A model generated the notes under the pieces. It was not told where the DNA came from. It did not search any database and saw nothing but the letters and a program-made list of their open reading frames with translations. Both the position numbers and the translations under genes were made by a program. Shown one piece after another: positions 1 through 8,372 of a DNA stretch of 64,000 nt (its first letter is position 1; each line of letters begins with the position of its first letter). Source of the stretch: an uncultured Algimonas sp. (GTDB lineage: Bacteria; Pseudomonadota; Alphaproteobacteria; Caulobacterales; Maricaulaceae); the NCBI RefSeq assembly GCF_947498175.1, contig NZ_CANMJB010000003.1, forward strand, positions 1-64,000. The letters are read 5' to 3'.

Positions 1-334
1 GGGCCCGCGCCTCGTGTCACCCGACACGAACCAGGACGCGACACACACCCCGCCGGGGCCCCGATGCCCGGTCGCACGATGAAACATGCATTATGATCAA
101 TCAGCCCCTTGACCCCGGATAGGGATGCCCTCGCGCGGTCCCGTGGGGTCCATTGCCCGACCCTTGCAGCCAGACGAGACGGCAGGAGAGGAAGCCCGGG
201 TCGGGTCCGGGATGAAGCGTGAGAAGAAGTCCGTCCGATGCACTCATGCACGGAGACTATGGCGAAGGGATTGGTGAGGTGTTGAAGGCGGGGGCCAAGT
301 CGGTGTTCTCGGCTCAGGGGTTTTCCCGATCCGA
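1..334. other. Intergenic stretch at left edge, no gene seen
   Basis: No reading frame here looks like a real protein. A perfect 7-bp inverted repeat (TCGTGTC / GACACGA, loop of 4) lies at 12-29. It has no T-run, so it is not a convincing terminator. The rest may hold the 3' trailing region of rnd and regulatory DNA of a gene beyond the left edge. Confidence 0.4.
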
Positions 335-964
335 TCAATCCGCGCGGCGCATGCGGTGGCTGAAGATGTCGACGTCGTTCCAGCCCATCAGGTCGAGGCG
401 GCAGCGCGTGTTGAGGAAGTCGAAGCAGCTCTGCGCCACGTCGAGGCGGCCTTCACGGATCAGGCGCGCGGTCAGGATGGTGCGCAGGCGGTGCAGGTGC
501 AGCACGTCGGACGCCGCATAGTCGAGCTGTGCGTCGGTGAGTTCGTCGGCCGCCCAGTCGCTGCTCTGCTGCTGTTTGGACAGGTCGACGCCGAGCAGTT
601 CGCGGCAGATGTCCTTCAGCCCGTGCCGGTCCGTATAGGTCCGCACCAGACCGGACGCGATCTTGGTGCAGAAGATGTTCTGCGTGTCCACGCCCAGATC
701 GCGCTGCATGATGGCGACGTCGAAGCGCGCGAAGTGGAAGATCTTGGTGACGTCCTCGTTCTGGATGAGCGCCTTCAGGTTCGGCGCGTCGTAGCGGTCG
801 CGGTCCATCTGGACGATATGGGCGTCGCCGTCCCCGGCCGAGAGCTGCACCAGGCAGAGCTTGTCGCGCACGAGGGAGAGGCCTTGGGTTTCCGTGTCGA
901 TGGCGACGGCGCGGCCGAAGTCGAGGCCGTCCGGCAGGTCGTGCTTGTGCAGATGGTTGGTCAT
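335..964 (-). CDS. rnd: Ribonuclease D-type 3'-5' exonuclease
   Basis: The 209-aa protein is a DEDD-family 3'-5' exoribonuclease that trims RNA 3' ends (tRNA and other stable RNA precursors) in the cytoplasm. Exo I is seen as AIDTETQGL near residue 22, Exo II as FHFARFDVA near 80, and Exo III as LDYAASDVLHL near 148, the Tyr-x3-Asp arrangement of the DEDDy type. It ends after the exonuclease domain and has no HRDC domains. The short form is common in alphaproteobacteria, whereas E. coli RNase D is about 375 aa. It is divergent from ada, with about 55 bp between the starts. Confidence 0.88.
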   Translation of the reverse strand: MTNHLHKHDLPDGLDFGRAVAIDTETQGLSLVRDKLCLVQLSAGDGDAHIVQMDRDRYDAPNLKALIQNEDVTKIFHFARFDVAIMQRDLGVDTQNIFCTKIASGLVRTYTDRHGLKDICRELLGVDLSKQQQSSDWAADELTDAQLDYAASDVLHLHRLRTILTARLIREGRLDVAQSCFDFLNTRCRLDLMGWNDVDIFSHRMRRAD

Positions 965-1020
965 CCGCGCGGCCTAATGGCTCGGGCGCGCAACAACAAT
1001 GCCCGATTTTCGGCGCCACG

Positions 1021-2109
1021 GTGTTCGCGGCCATGTTAGACGCCCTCATGCGCATGCCGACCGACCGCGATATCTACGAGGCGTTCCTGACCCGGACCGC
1101 TTTGGCCCATGAGGGTCCCGGCGCGATCATCGGCGTGCGCACGACGGGCGTGTTCTGCCGTCCGGGCTGCCCGGCGCGGGCGCCGAAATTCGGGAATTGC
1201 GAATTTTTCGACAGCGCAGAAGCCGCGCTGCGGGCGGGCTACCGCGCCTGCAAACGCTGCCATCCGGCGGGCGAGGACCACAGGCTGGTGCGCGCCCTGA
1301 TCCAGATGGTCGAAGACAGCGCGGACGGACGCGTGACGGAAAAGGCCATGCGCCAAGCCGGGATCGATCCGTCCACCGCGCGTCGCCGCTTCAAGGCCCG
1401 TCTGGGCATGAGCGTGGCCGATTACGGACGCCTGCGGCGCTTGGGCTTGGCGGCGCAGGCGATGGAACGGGGCGCCAGCGTGATCGATGCGCAGCTCGAC
1501 GCCGGGTTCGAGAGCGCGTCGGGCTTCCGTGCGGCGTTCGCCAAGACGTTCGGCGTCGCGCCGTCCAGGGGGCGGCCCGATCCGCTCTTCGTGGACTGGC
1601 TGGAGACGCAGGAGGGCCGGATGATCGTCGTGGCGGACGACCGCGCGCTCTATCTCGTCGAATTCGTGGACCGGGTCCGCCTGCCGCGCCAGTTCGAGCG
1701 GCTGCGCCGCATTCATGGCCGTGCCGTCGTGCCGGGAACGACGCAGGTGACGGACACGATCCGGCGGGAGATGGCCGAATATTTCTCTGGCGCGCGCCGC
1801 GATTTCTCCGTCGCGATCGAAACCGCCGGGACCGCATTCCAGTCGGACGTGTGGGAGGCGCTGCGCACCATTCCCTACGGCGAAACGTGGAGCTATGCCG
1901 ATCTGGCGCGGCGCGTCGGCAATGACCGCGCCGTGCGCGCGGTCGCGTCCGCCAACGGTGCCAACGGGCTTGCCATCGTCATTCCGTGCCACCGCGTGAT
2001 CGGCTCCGACGGCGGGCTGGGCGGCTATGCGGGCGGGGTGGACCGCAAGGCGCGCCTGTTGGCGCTGGAAGCGGGGACGTCGATTCCCCCCACGGGCGAA
2101 GCGGTTTGA
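1021..2109 (+). CDS. ada: Ada: methylphosphotriester/O6-methylguanine-DNA methyltransferase and regulator
   Basis: This is a full-length three-part Ada (up to 362 aa) that repairs alkylated DNA and activates the adaptive response. The N-terminal Zn domain has FCRPGCPAR followed by ACKRC, which gives the four cysteines, including the methyl-acceptor one. An AraC-type helix-turn-helix spans about residues 95-185 (AGFESASGFRAAFAKTFG). The C-terminal O6-methyltransferase domain carries the catalytic IPCHRVIG near 325. The start is uncertain: in-frame ATGs at 1033, 1048 and 1054 would lose only a few residues. A 122-aa exported protein follows 50 bp downstream. Confidence 0.92.
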   Translation: MFAAMLDALMRMPTDRDIYEAFLTRTALAHEGPGAIIGVRTTGVFCRPGCPARAPKFGNCEFFDSAEAALRAGYRACKRCHPAGEDHRLVRALIQMVEDSADGRVTEKAMRQAGIDPSTARRRFKARLGMSVADYGRLRRLGLAAQAMERGASVIDAQLDAGFESASGFRAAFAKTFGVAPSRGRPDPLFVDWLETQEGRMIVVADDRALYLVEFVDRVRLPRQFERLRRIHGRAVVPGTTQVTDTIRREMAEYFSGARRDFSVAIETAGTAFQSDVWEALRTIPYGETWSYADLARRVGNDRAVRAVASANGANGLAIVIPCHRVIGSDGGLGGYAGGVDRKARLLALEAGTSIPPTGEAV

Positions 2110-2161
2110 AATCAGGGCCGTGCTGCGCCATGATGGCCACCAGATGTTCTGGAGGTCCGTC

Positions 2162-2530
2162 ATGAAAACCCTTTTGATCGCCGCTCTCGGCGCGACCTTG
2201 GTTCCGCTTTCCGCGTCCGCCCATTGCCTGCCGTCCTCGGCCGGATCGGCCAGCGTGTCCTGCGAACAGGGCGTGCGGGTCGTGCGGCAGTCGCCGGGCG
2301 CGCTGCCGCGCCTTGACCTTGCGGTCGGCCAGCAGGCGGCCTTGGAACGACAGCGCCTGGCGGCCCGGCACGCCCTGGCGACGCGGCAGGCGCGGTTGCA
2401 GGCGCAAAGGCTCTGGATCGAACGCGAACGGGTGCGCAACCAGGGCTATCTCTACCGCGATGCGAACAGCCCGTTGCGCGCTCGTCGCGGCCGGACGAGC
2501 GGTTCGATCGTGGTGGTGCCCGGACGCTAG
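2162..2530 (+). CDS. Small secreted protein, Arg-rich, unknown function
   Basis: A 122-aa protein that starts MKTLLIAALGATLVPLSASA, a clear Sec signal peptide with a cleavage site after ASA. The mature part is a charged, Gln/Arg/Ala-rich probable helix (about residues 55-90), followed by a basic tail. ATG 2162 is preceded by ctggagg at a good Shine-Dalgarno distance, so the in-frame upstream start was not used. I do not recognise a family. It is probably periplasmic. Confidence 0.6.
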   Translation: MKTLLIAALGATLVPLSASAHCLPSSAGSASVSCEQGVRVVRQSPGALPRLDLAVGQQAALERQRLAARHALATRQARLQAQRLWIERERVRNQGYLYRDANSPLRARRGRTSGSIVVVPGR

Positions 2531-2536
2531 TCGCCC

Positions 2537-2806
2537 CTAGCGTGTCGGCGCATGGAAATCCGGCGGCTTCTTCGCCAGCCAGCGAATGAATTTGGCGATT
2601 TCGGGAAAGCCCTTCAGCGCTTCGATCGTGCCGAGCCCGGCCAGTTCGCCATTGGTGAAGACGCGGTGGATCTTGCGGTGGCAGATCGGATGGATATCCA
2701 CCACGGCCCGCCCGCCCTTGCTCTTGGGCACGACGTGATGGCGCTCCCGCTTGCGGCCCAGCGGCCGGTCGCACAGCGCGCATATCGCAGGGTCGACCCC
2801 GCTCAC
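2537..2806 (-). CDS. Small HNH-motif protein
   Basis: An 89-aa protein made almost entirely of an HNH-like zinc finger. CALC near the start and HPICHRKIH later give the Cys4-type zinc site, and HHVVPKSKGG is the HH/N core. The family includes nucleases, but short stand-alone versions are common in alphaproteobacteria and their role is not established. It overlaps the end of the tlpA-like gene by 4 bp, so the two are probably co-transcribed. Confidence 0.75.
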   Translation of the reverse strand: MSGVDPAICALCDRPLGRKRERHHVVPKSKGGRAVVDIHPICHRKIHRVFTNGELAGLGTIEALKGFPEIAKFIRWLAKKPPDFHAPTR

Positions 2807-3342
2807 CGGCCCGTCAGATGGTCGATCAGGGCCAGCGCTTCCTCGCTCGCCCAGTCGGCTTCGCCCGGCAGGCGCGCCAGTTCGCGGCCATGTTCGTCAT
2901 AGATGACCGAGGTCGGCAGCCCCGGCAGTTCCAGCTGTGCATTGATGGCGAAGCTGCCGTCATGGACCAGCGGCAAATCGGTCAGTCCGGTCCGGTCGTA
3001 GAAGTCGGCCGCCTCTTCCATCGTGCGGTCCAGGCTGACCGGGACGACGGCGAAGTCGTCCCCGCCGCGCAAGCGCTGCAATTCGTCCAGGCTGGGCATT
3101 TCGGCGACACAGGGCGGGCACCAGGTCGCCCAGGCGTTCACCAGCACGACCTTGCCGCGATAATCGGCCAGCATGATCTCGCCGTCCGGTGTCACGAAGG
3201 TCAGCCCCGGCTGGGTGGGCGGGGCGTCCAGCGACGTCAGCTTGCCGAGCGATCCGACGGCGAACCGGTCGAGCGCGCCTTCCGGTTGCTGGCAGGCCTT
3301 CACGCCGGCGAAGGCAAAGGTTAGGAGCCCGCCGAAGATCAT
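2803..3342 (-). CDS. TlpA/ResA-like membrane-anchored thiol-disulfide reductase
   Basis: A 179-aa thioredoxin-fold protein with an N-terminal hydrophobic anchor (about residues 1-14) and the active site WCPPC within [19 protein letters not shown] cis-Pro loop ([14 protein letters not shown]) follows. It is expected to act in the periplasm on apocytochrome c or other thiol proteins. I chose ATG 3342. The longer start at 3387 would overlap the start codon of the divergent argH by two bases. This pairing beside argH is frequent in alphaproteobacteria. Confidence 0.82.
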   Translation of the reverse strand: MIFGGLLTFAFAGVKACQQPEGALDRFAVGSLGKLTSLDAPPTQPGLTFVTPDGEIMLADYRGKVVLVNAWATWCPPCVAEMPSLDELQRLRGGDDFAVVPVSLDRTMEEAADFYDRTGLTDLPLVHDGSFAINAQLELPGLPTSVIYDEHGRELARLPGEADWASEEALALIDHLTGR

Positions 3343-3385
3343 CAGTTTGATGGCATTTGCCAAGGACAGGACGGAGTGCGACAGC

Positions 3386-4795
3386 ATGGATGATGAAATA
3401 GGTGGCCAGCGCGCGAAAGGCCAGAGCATGTGGGGCGGTCGTTTCAGCGCACGACCGTCCGATCTCATGCAGGCGATCAATGCCTCGATCGGCTTCGACC
3501 AGCGCCTTGCCGCCGAAGACATTGCCGGATCCAAGGCGCACGCCACCATGCTGGCCGCGCAAGGCATCATTACGGCGTCCGACCGCGGCGCGATCCTGTC
3601 GGGGCTGGACGCCATTCTGTCCGAGATCGAGGCGGGCGAGTTTCCGTTCTCCGAAGAGCTGGAAGACATCCACCTGAATGTCGAAGCGCGGCTGAAGGCG
3701 CGGATCGGCGAAGCGGGCGGTCGCCTGCATACGGGCCGGTCGCGCAACGACCAGGTGGCGACGGATTTCCGCCTCTGGACCCGCAAGCATCTGGACTTGT
3801 TCGACGGCCTGCTGGGCGACCTGATGGCGGCGTTGCTGGATCAGGCGGAGGCGCACGCCGCCACCATCATGCCCGGTTTCACCCATTTGCAGAGCGCCCA
3901 GCCCGTCACCTTCGGCCATCACATGATGGCCTATCTGGAAATGTTCGCCCGGGACCGCGGCCGGATGCGCGATTGTCGCAAACGGCTGAACGAAAGTCCG
4001 CTCGGCGCGGCGGCGCTGGCGGGAACGCCCTACCCCATCGACCGCGACATGACGGCGGCCGCCTTGGGATTCGATGCGCCCATGGCCAATTCGCTCGATG
4101 CCGTGTCGGCGCGCGACTTCGCGCTAGAAGCGCTGGCAGCAGCGTCGATCTGCGCGACCCATCTGTCGCGCCTGGCCGAGGAGATGGTGATCTGGACCTC
4201 GGCCCAGTTCCGCTTCATCGCCCTGTCGGACGCGTTCACGACCGGCAGTTCGATCATGCCGCAGAAGCGCAATCCGGATGCGGCCGAGCTGGTCCGAGCC
4301 AAGGTCGGTCGCATATTGGGCAGTCTGACCGCGCTGATGGTCGTGATGAAGGGTCTGCCGCTGGCCTATTCCAAGGACATGCAGGAAGACAAGGAACCGG
4401 TGTTCGAAGCGTTCGACGCGCTGGAACTGGCCTTGCGCGCCATGGCCGGCATGGTGCGCGACATGGTGCCGGACGAGGCCCGGCTGGCCGAGGCGGCCGG
4501 GGCGGCGTTCTCCACCGCGACCGACTTGGCCGACTGGCTGGTGATGCATCTGGACATGCCGTTCCGCGACGCCCACCACGTCACGGGACGGATCGTCGCA
4601 ATGGCCGAAGAGAAAGGCGTGACACTGGACGCGCTGGAAGTGTCCGACATGCAGAGTGTGGAGTCAGGCATTACGGACGACGTTGTCTCCGTGCTCAGCC
4701 CGTTGGCTTCGGCCACCAGCCGCACAAGCTATGGGGGCACCGCGCCGGACCGGGTCCGCGAACAGGTCGCGCGCTGGCGCGACATTTTAGAATGA
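3386..4795 (+). CDS. argH: Argininosuccinate lyase
   Basis: Last step of arginine biosynthesis: argininosuccinate to arginine and fumarate, cytosolic homotetramer. The 469-aa protein shows MWGGRF at the N-terminus, [12 protein letters not shown] near residue 118 and the fumarase/aspartase signature [18 protein letters not shown] near 288. ATG 3386 has GGAG nine bases upstream and gives the usual dozen residues before WGGRF. ATG 3428 is the alternative. It is divergent from the TlpA-like gene with very little room for two promoters. Confidence 0.95.
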   Translation: MDDEIGGQRAKGQSMWGGRFSARPSDLMQAINASIGFDQRLAAEDIAGSKAHATMLAAQGIITASDRGAILSGLDAILSEIEAGEFPFSEELEDIHLNVEARLKARIGEAGGRLHTGRSRNDQVATDFRLWTRKHLDLFDGLLGDLMAALLDQAEAHAATIMPGFTHLQSAQPVTFGHHMMAYLEMFARDRGRMRDCRKRLNESPLGAAALAGTPYPIDRDMTAAALGFDAPMANSLDAVSARDFALEALAAASICATHLSRLAEEMVIWTSAQFRFIALSDAFTTGSSIMPQKRNPDAAELVRAKVGRILGSLTALMVVMKGLPLAYSKDMQEDKEPVFEAFDALELALRAMAGMVRDMVPDEARLAEAAGAAFSTATDLADWLVMHLDMPFRDAHHVTGRIVAMAEEKGVTLDALEVSDMQSVESGITDDVVSVLSPLASATSRTSYGGTAPDRVREQVARWRDILE

Positions 4796-4836
4796 GATCC
4801 GGCCCGGCCTGACACGCTGGACAAAGAACAAGGCGG

Positions 4837-5331
4837 TCACCAGGACCGGTCGGTCGCCTTGCCGGCCCGCCGTGACGCGGAGGTTTCCGGCACCGTCACC
4901 GGATAGGGCGATCGGACGGAAAGCCCGGCCCCGCCGAACAGGTCGCCATATGCATTGGCGAGCCCGCACAGGGCCGCCGTATCGTCGCACCCCAGCAGAT
5001 GCCGCGACCGCGTGCGCGCCACGATCTCCCGGTCCGTTTGCGCGGCGGCGAAGAGGTCCAGAATCGCCGCTTCGTCATATGTGATCCAGTTGACGGTCGG
5101 ATGGGCCAACGCGATCGTGCGCCGCCCTTTCGTGCCGAGAAGGCGCACGCAGGCCTGCAGAGCTTCGAGCGTGTCAGGTCCGGCGCCCATCAGTTGGTCG
5201 TCGTATGCCTTGACCAGACAGCGGCATCGGTCGCGCCCGGTCGCCTGCATCCGGAAGCCCCACACTGTCAGGCCTGCGCCCGAACCGAGATCTGAGAGCC
5301 AGCAATCCGGGACGAACCGTTTCTGTGACAT
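4837..5331 (-). CDS. Conserved-looking hypothetical, 164 aa
   Basis: The protein starts MSQKRFVPDCWLSDLGSGAG at an ATG preceded by GAGGCGG. It is soluble with no signal peptide and has several Cys residues (positions about 10, 36, 61, 116, 123). I do not recognise the family. It lies divergently from an iron-type TonB receptor and shares a 116-bp spacer that carries repeated TTGCGA words, so common iron-dependent regulation is possible. Confidence 0.6.
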   Translation of the reverse strand: MSQKRFVPDCWLSDLGSGAGLTVWGFRMQATGRDRCRCLVKAYDDQLMGAGPDTLEALQACVRLLGTKGRRTIALAHPTVNWITYDEAAILDLFAAAQTDREIVARTRSRHLLGCDDTAALCGLANAYGDLFGGAGLSVRSPYPVTVPETSASRRAGKATDRSW

Positions 5332-5361
5332 TTTTCCGCCTCTCACATTTTCTGAAATCCC

Positions 5362-5431
5362 TTGCGGATTTATGTTGCGAATGGATTGCAGGAACAATAA
5401 AGGCAAGCCCAATCTTGCGAGCCTTTCGCAA
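5362..5431. promoter_or_regulatory. Repeated TTGCGA half-sites and a palindrome between two divergent genes
   Basis: TTGCGG (5362), TTGCGA (5375), TTGCA (5386) and the perfect inverted repeat TTGCGA-gcctt-TCGCAA (5415-5431) lie between the 164-aa gene and the TonB receptor. The palindrome ends 16 bp before the receptor start. The position suits a repressor operator such as an iron regulator, but I cannot match it to a named box with confidence. Confidence 0.4.
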
Positions 5432-5447
5432 CTAAAGGGAAATCCAC

Positions 5448-7778
5448 ATGTCGTTCACTTCATGCAAGGGCCGGATTCGGTGCTTGTCGCTCGCGCCGCT
5501 GCCGGCATTGCTGCTGTCGGGCGCATCGGCGCTGGCCCAAGCGCCTGGGTCAGGCGATCTGGCAGTTCTGGACGAAGTCATCGTGACCGGCCAGAAGATC
5601 GAGCGCACTTTGCAGGAAACGAAGGAGTCCATAGCCGTGCTCGGCCCGGCCCAGCTGGACGATCTGGTGCTACTGGACCTCGAAGATGCCTTTGCCGCCA
5701 CGGCGAACGTGTACAGTTTCAACGGCGACCAAAGTTTCGGTTTGCGCGGCATCACGCAGAGTTCCTTCGGTACGGGTGGCGGCGCCGGTGAACTGGCCCA
5801 GCTCTATATCGACGAGGTCGCCTATACGGGTCTGTCCAATCGGTTCGGCCCCAAGGATCTGTGGGATGTGGAGCGCATCGAGATCCTGCGCGGGCCGCAA
5901 TCCACCAATGTCGGGCGCAATGCGCTGGCCGGAGCCGTCAAGGTCACGACCGCGCGGCCCCAGCTGGACGGGTTCAGCGCGGCCGTGCGCGGGCAGATCG
6001 GCAATGCCGAGACCTATTCGGCCGAAGGCATGGTCAACCTGCCGCTGACACGGAACCTCGCCTTGCGCGTCACGGCGGAGCATTTCGAATCGGACGGCTT
6101 CGTCACCAACGCGGTACGCAACGAAGACGATTATGACGACCAGAGCAACCAGACCTACCGCGCCAAGTTGCTGTGGGAGCCGACGGACGCCCTATCCGTC
6201 CTGCTGATGGGTCAATATGCCGACACGTCAGGCGGCGAAGACCTCTACCGCGCCGACCTGACCGGATCTGAAAGCCGCGAAAGCGTCGCTAATCTCGACT
6301 CCTTCGACGATTACGAAGCCTTGTCCGCTGCGCTGGACATCAGCTATGCCGTCGACGACCGCTGGACGCTGCGCTCCATCACGGCTTTCCTGGACGGCGA
6401 CTATATTCGCCGTGACGATGACGATCTGGGTCCGGGTGGCGGCCAGGCGTTCCGGGGACGCATTCTCGACGACAGCAACATCACCCAGGATCTGCGGCTG
6501 AATTACGAGGGCGAGCGTCTGCGCGGCGTGGTCGGGGCCTATTTCGCCGACATCGACATCTACAACGATTCCGGCGGCCTGGTGAACATCGCGCCCGCCA
6601 ATCTCGGCGTTCCGGAACTGATCCTGCCCTTCTATCCGGATAATTTCGCGATATCGCCCGGAAATCTCGCCGATACGCAGACGCGCAACTATGCGCTCTT
6701 CGCCGAAGCCGATTACGACCTGACCGACCGGCTGAGGCTGACGGCGGGATTACGCTACGACAATGAAGAACAGTCCTTGACGCAGAGCATCGACAACAGG
6801 CTGCTTGGCGGTGCGGCCCTGCCGGATCCGGCCAATGCCGCCGCCCGGGCCGAACAGCTGGCGCCGGGATCGGGTCCGCAGGTCTTCGCCTTCGTCACCG
6901 GGGTGAACGCCCGACTGTCGTCGCAACTGACACCGGTCACCTTTCCGGAGACCAGCCTGTCCTTCGATGCATTCCTGCCGCAACTCGGCCTGACTTACGA
7001 TCTGTCGGACAGCACGACCATCGCCGGGTTCTACAAGCGCGGCTACCGCGCGGGCGGGGTCGAGGTGAACAGTTCGGGCGAGCAGGATTTCTACGATCCC
7101 GAATTCCTCGACAATTTCGAATTGGCGCTGCGCCATACGGGAGCAGGCGGGCGCCTGGTCCTGAACGCCAATGCCTATTACGGCATCTGGACCGACCAGC
7201 AGATCCGGGTGCCGCAGGACGGCAACATTTTCAATACGGACGTCCAGAATGCCGGTGAGTCCACCATCGCCGGAGTGGAGGTCGATGCGCGACTGCGCGC
7301 CAATGACCGCACCACTCTTTATGCCAGCGTCGGCTATGCGTTGACCCAGTTCGAGACCTTCTGCCTGACCGGTAGCGACACGGGCCAAGCCCTGCCGCGT
7401 TGCGAGGTCAACGGTGTGATCGGCGCGGATCTGCAAGGCAACGATTTCGCCATGTCGCCCGACATCACGGCGAGCCTGGGCGGGCGGTTCGACATCACCG
7501 ATCGCCTTTATGTCAGCGGCAGCGCCAACTACCGCGACGGCTCCTTCTCCAACGTGGAAAATACGCGGATATTCGCCAATGAAGGCGTGATGCTGCTCAA
7601 TCTGAAGGCCGGCTATGCGACCGACGATTTCGAGGTCGCCCTGTTCGGGCGCAACATCACGGATGAAAGCTACACGACGTTCCGCGGCGCGGGCATTGGC
7701 GGCCGCGGACAGGTGATCGAACGGGCGGGTTCGCCGACCGAATACGGCATTCTCCTCACGAAACGGTTCGGTGCGTGA
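5448..7778 (+). CDS. TonB-dependent outer-membrane receptor (iron/siderophore type)
   Basis: A 776-aa receptor with a signal peptide (cleavage near SALAQA, residue 28), a TonB-box-like LDEVIVTGQK, a plug domain (FGLRGI, then RIEILRGPQSTNVGRNALAGAV) and a long beta-barrel. FYKRGYRAGG is typical of alphaproteobacterial receptors, and the protein ends in an aromatic-rich barrel strand. It imports an iron complex or similar ligand using TonB energy. The next gene starts inside its stop codon (GTGA), so receptor, two small membrane proteins and a PepSY protein form one operon. Confidence 0.92.
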   Translation: MSFTSCKGRIRCLSLAPLPALLLSGASALAQAPGSGDLAVLDEVIVTGQKIERTLQETKESIAVLGPAQLDDLVLLDLEDAFAATANVYSFNGDQSFGLRGITQSSFGTGGGAGELAQLYIDEVAYTGLSNRFGPKDLWDVERIEILRGPQSTNVGRNALAGAVKVTTARPQLDGFSAAVRGQIGNAETYSAEGMVNLPLTRNLALRVTAEHFESDGFVTNAVRNEDDYDDQSNQTYRAKLLWEPTDALSVLLMGQYADTSGGEDLYRADLTGSESRESVANLDSFDDYEALSAALDISYAVDDRWTLRSITAFLDGDYIRRDDDDLGPGGGQAFRGRILDDSNITQDLRLNYEGERLRGVVGAYFADIDIYNDSGGLVNIAPANLGVPELILPFYPDNFAISPGNLADTQTRNYALFAEADYDLTDRLRLTAGLRYDNEEQSLTQSIDNRLLGGAALPDPANAAARAEQLAPGSGPQVFAFVTGVNARLSSQLTPVTFPETSLSFDAFLPQLGLTYDLSDSTTIAGFYKRGYRAGGVEVNSSGEQDFYDPEFLDNFELALRHTGAGGRLVLNANAYYGIWTDQQIRVPQDGNIFNTDVQNAGESTIAGVEVDARLRANDRTTLYASVGYALTQFETFCLTGSDTGQALPRCEVNGVIGADLQGNDFAMSPDITASLGGRFDITDRLYVSGSANYRDGSFSNVENTRIFANEGVMLLNLKAGYATDDFEVALFGRNITDESYTTFRGAGIGGRGQVIERAGSPTEYGILLTKRFGA

Positions 7779-8119
7779 TCCAGCTTGCCGCATTCGGACT
7801 GGGCTATCTCGCCTGGAGCGGTGTCCACGCCGCCCATCCGCGCCGCTGGCCCGGACTGGCGCTCAACCGGACGCGGCGCGGGGCCGCATGGCTGCGCGGG
7901 GCCGGGGCCTTGCTGACGGCGACCGCCCTGATGCTCTGCATGCGGGCCTACGGGATCGAACGAGGCATCTTCGTCGGTTTCGCTGTGCTGACCCTGTCCG
8001 GCATGACGATGGTTTTCTTTGCCGGGATCCGGCCCGGTGCGCAAAAGTCGGCATTGATGGCGTCCTGCCTGCTCGTCGGCGCGGGATTGGTCGGCACGGC
8101 CCTGACGGGAGCATCGTGA
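7775..8119 (+). CDS. Small membrane protein, DUF3325-like, iron-uptake operon
   Basis: A 114-aa protein with three or four hydrophobic segments. It uses a GTG start overlapping the receptor stop by 4 bp. Arrangement and length fit the DUF3325 family found in siderophore operons next to PepSY-type proteins. The family assignment rests mostly on context and the segment around residues 35-85. No function is established. It is probably an inner-membrane accessory to ferric-complex reduction. Confidence 0.7.
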   Translation: MIQLAAFGLGYLAWSGVHAAHPRRWPGLALNRTRRGAAWLRGAGALLTATALMLCMRAYGIERGIFVGFAVLTLSGMTMVFFAGIRPGAQKSALMASCLLVGAGLVGTALTGAS

Positions 8120-8370
8120 TGCGCCTGCTGAGCTGCCTGCTTCTGTCCACGCTCGCGACGATCTTTCTGTCGGCGGCGATCCTGCTGAAACTCCCGGGCC
8201 CGTTCGACCAGAAGGCGTTGTGGGTTTCGCTCGCCGTGCCACTGATCTGGCTAGGCTTCATGCTGCACGCCTATTGGGACGAACGGCGCTGGCGCACGGT
8301 GGCGGTGCCGTCGGGCGCAGCCGCGCTCGGCATTGCCCTCGTCCTCACATCCGCCGCGCCTCAGGTCTGA
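8119..8370 (+). CDS. Small membrane protein, DUF3649-like, iron-uptake operon
   Basis: An 83-aa protein with three predicted membrane segments. The middle one contains SLAVPLIWLGFMLHAYWDE. The start ATG overlaps the previous stop (TGATG), which implies translational coupling. In other bacteria, DUF3649-type proteins sit between a receptor and a PepSY protein, as here. Its specific role is unknown. Confidence 0.68.
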   Translation: MRLLSCLLLSTLATIFLSAAILLKLPGPFDQKALWVSLAVPLIWLGFMLHAYWDERRWRTVAVPSGAAALGIALVLTSAAPQV

Positions 8371-8372
8371 CC

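Noticed and set aside
12-29. 7-bp inverted repeat as a terminator
   Set aside because: There is no T-run on either side.
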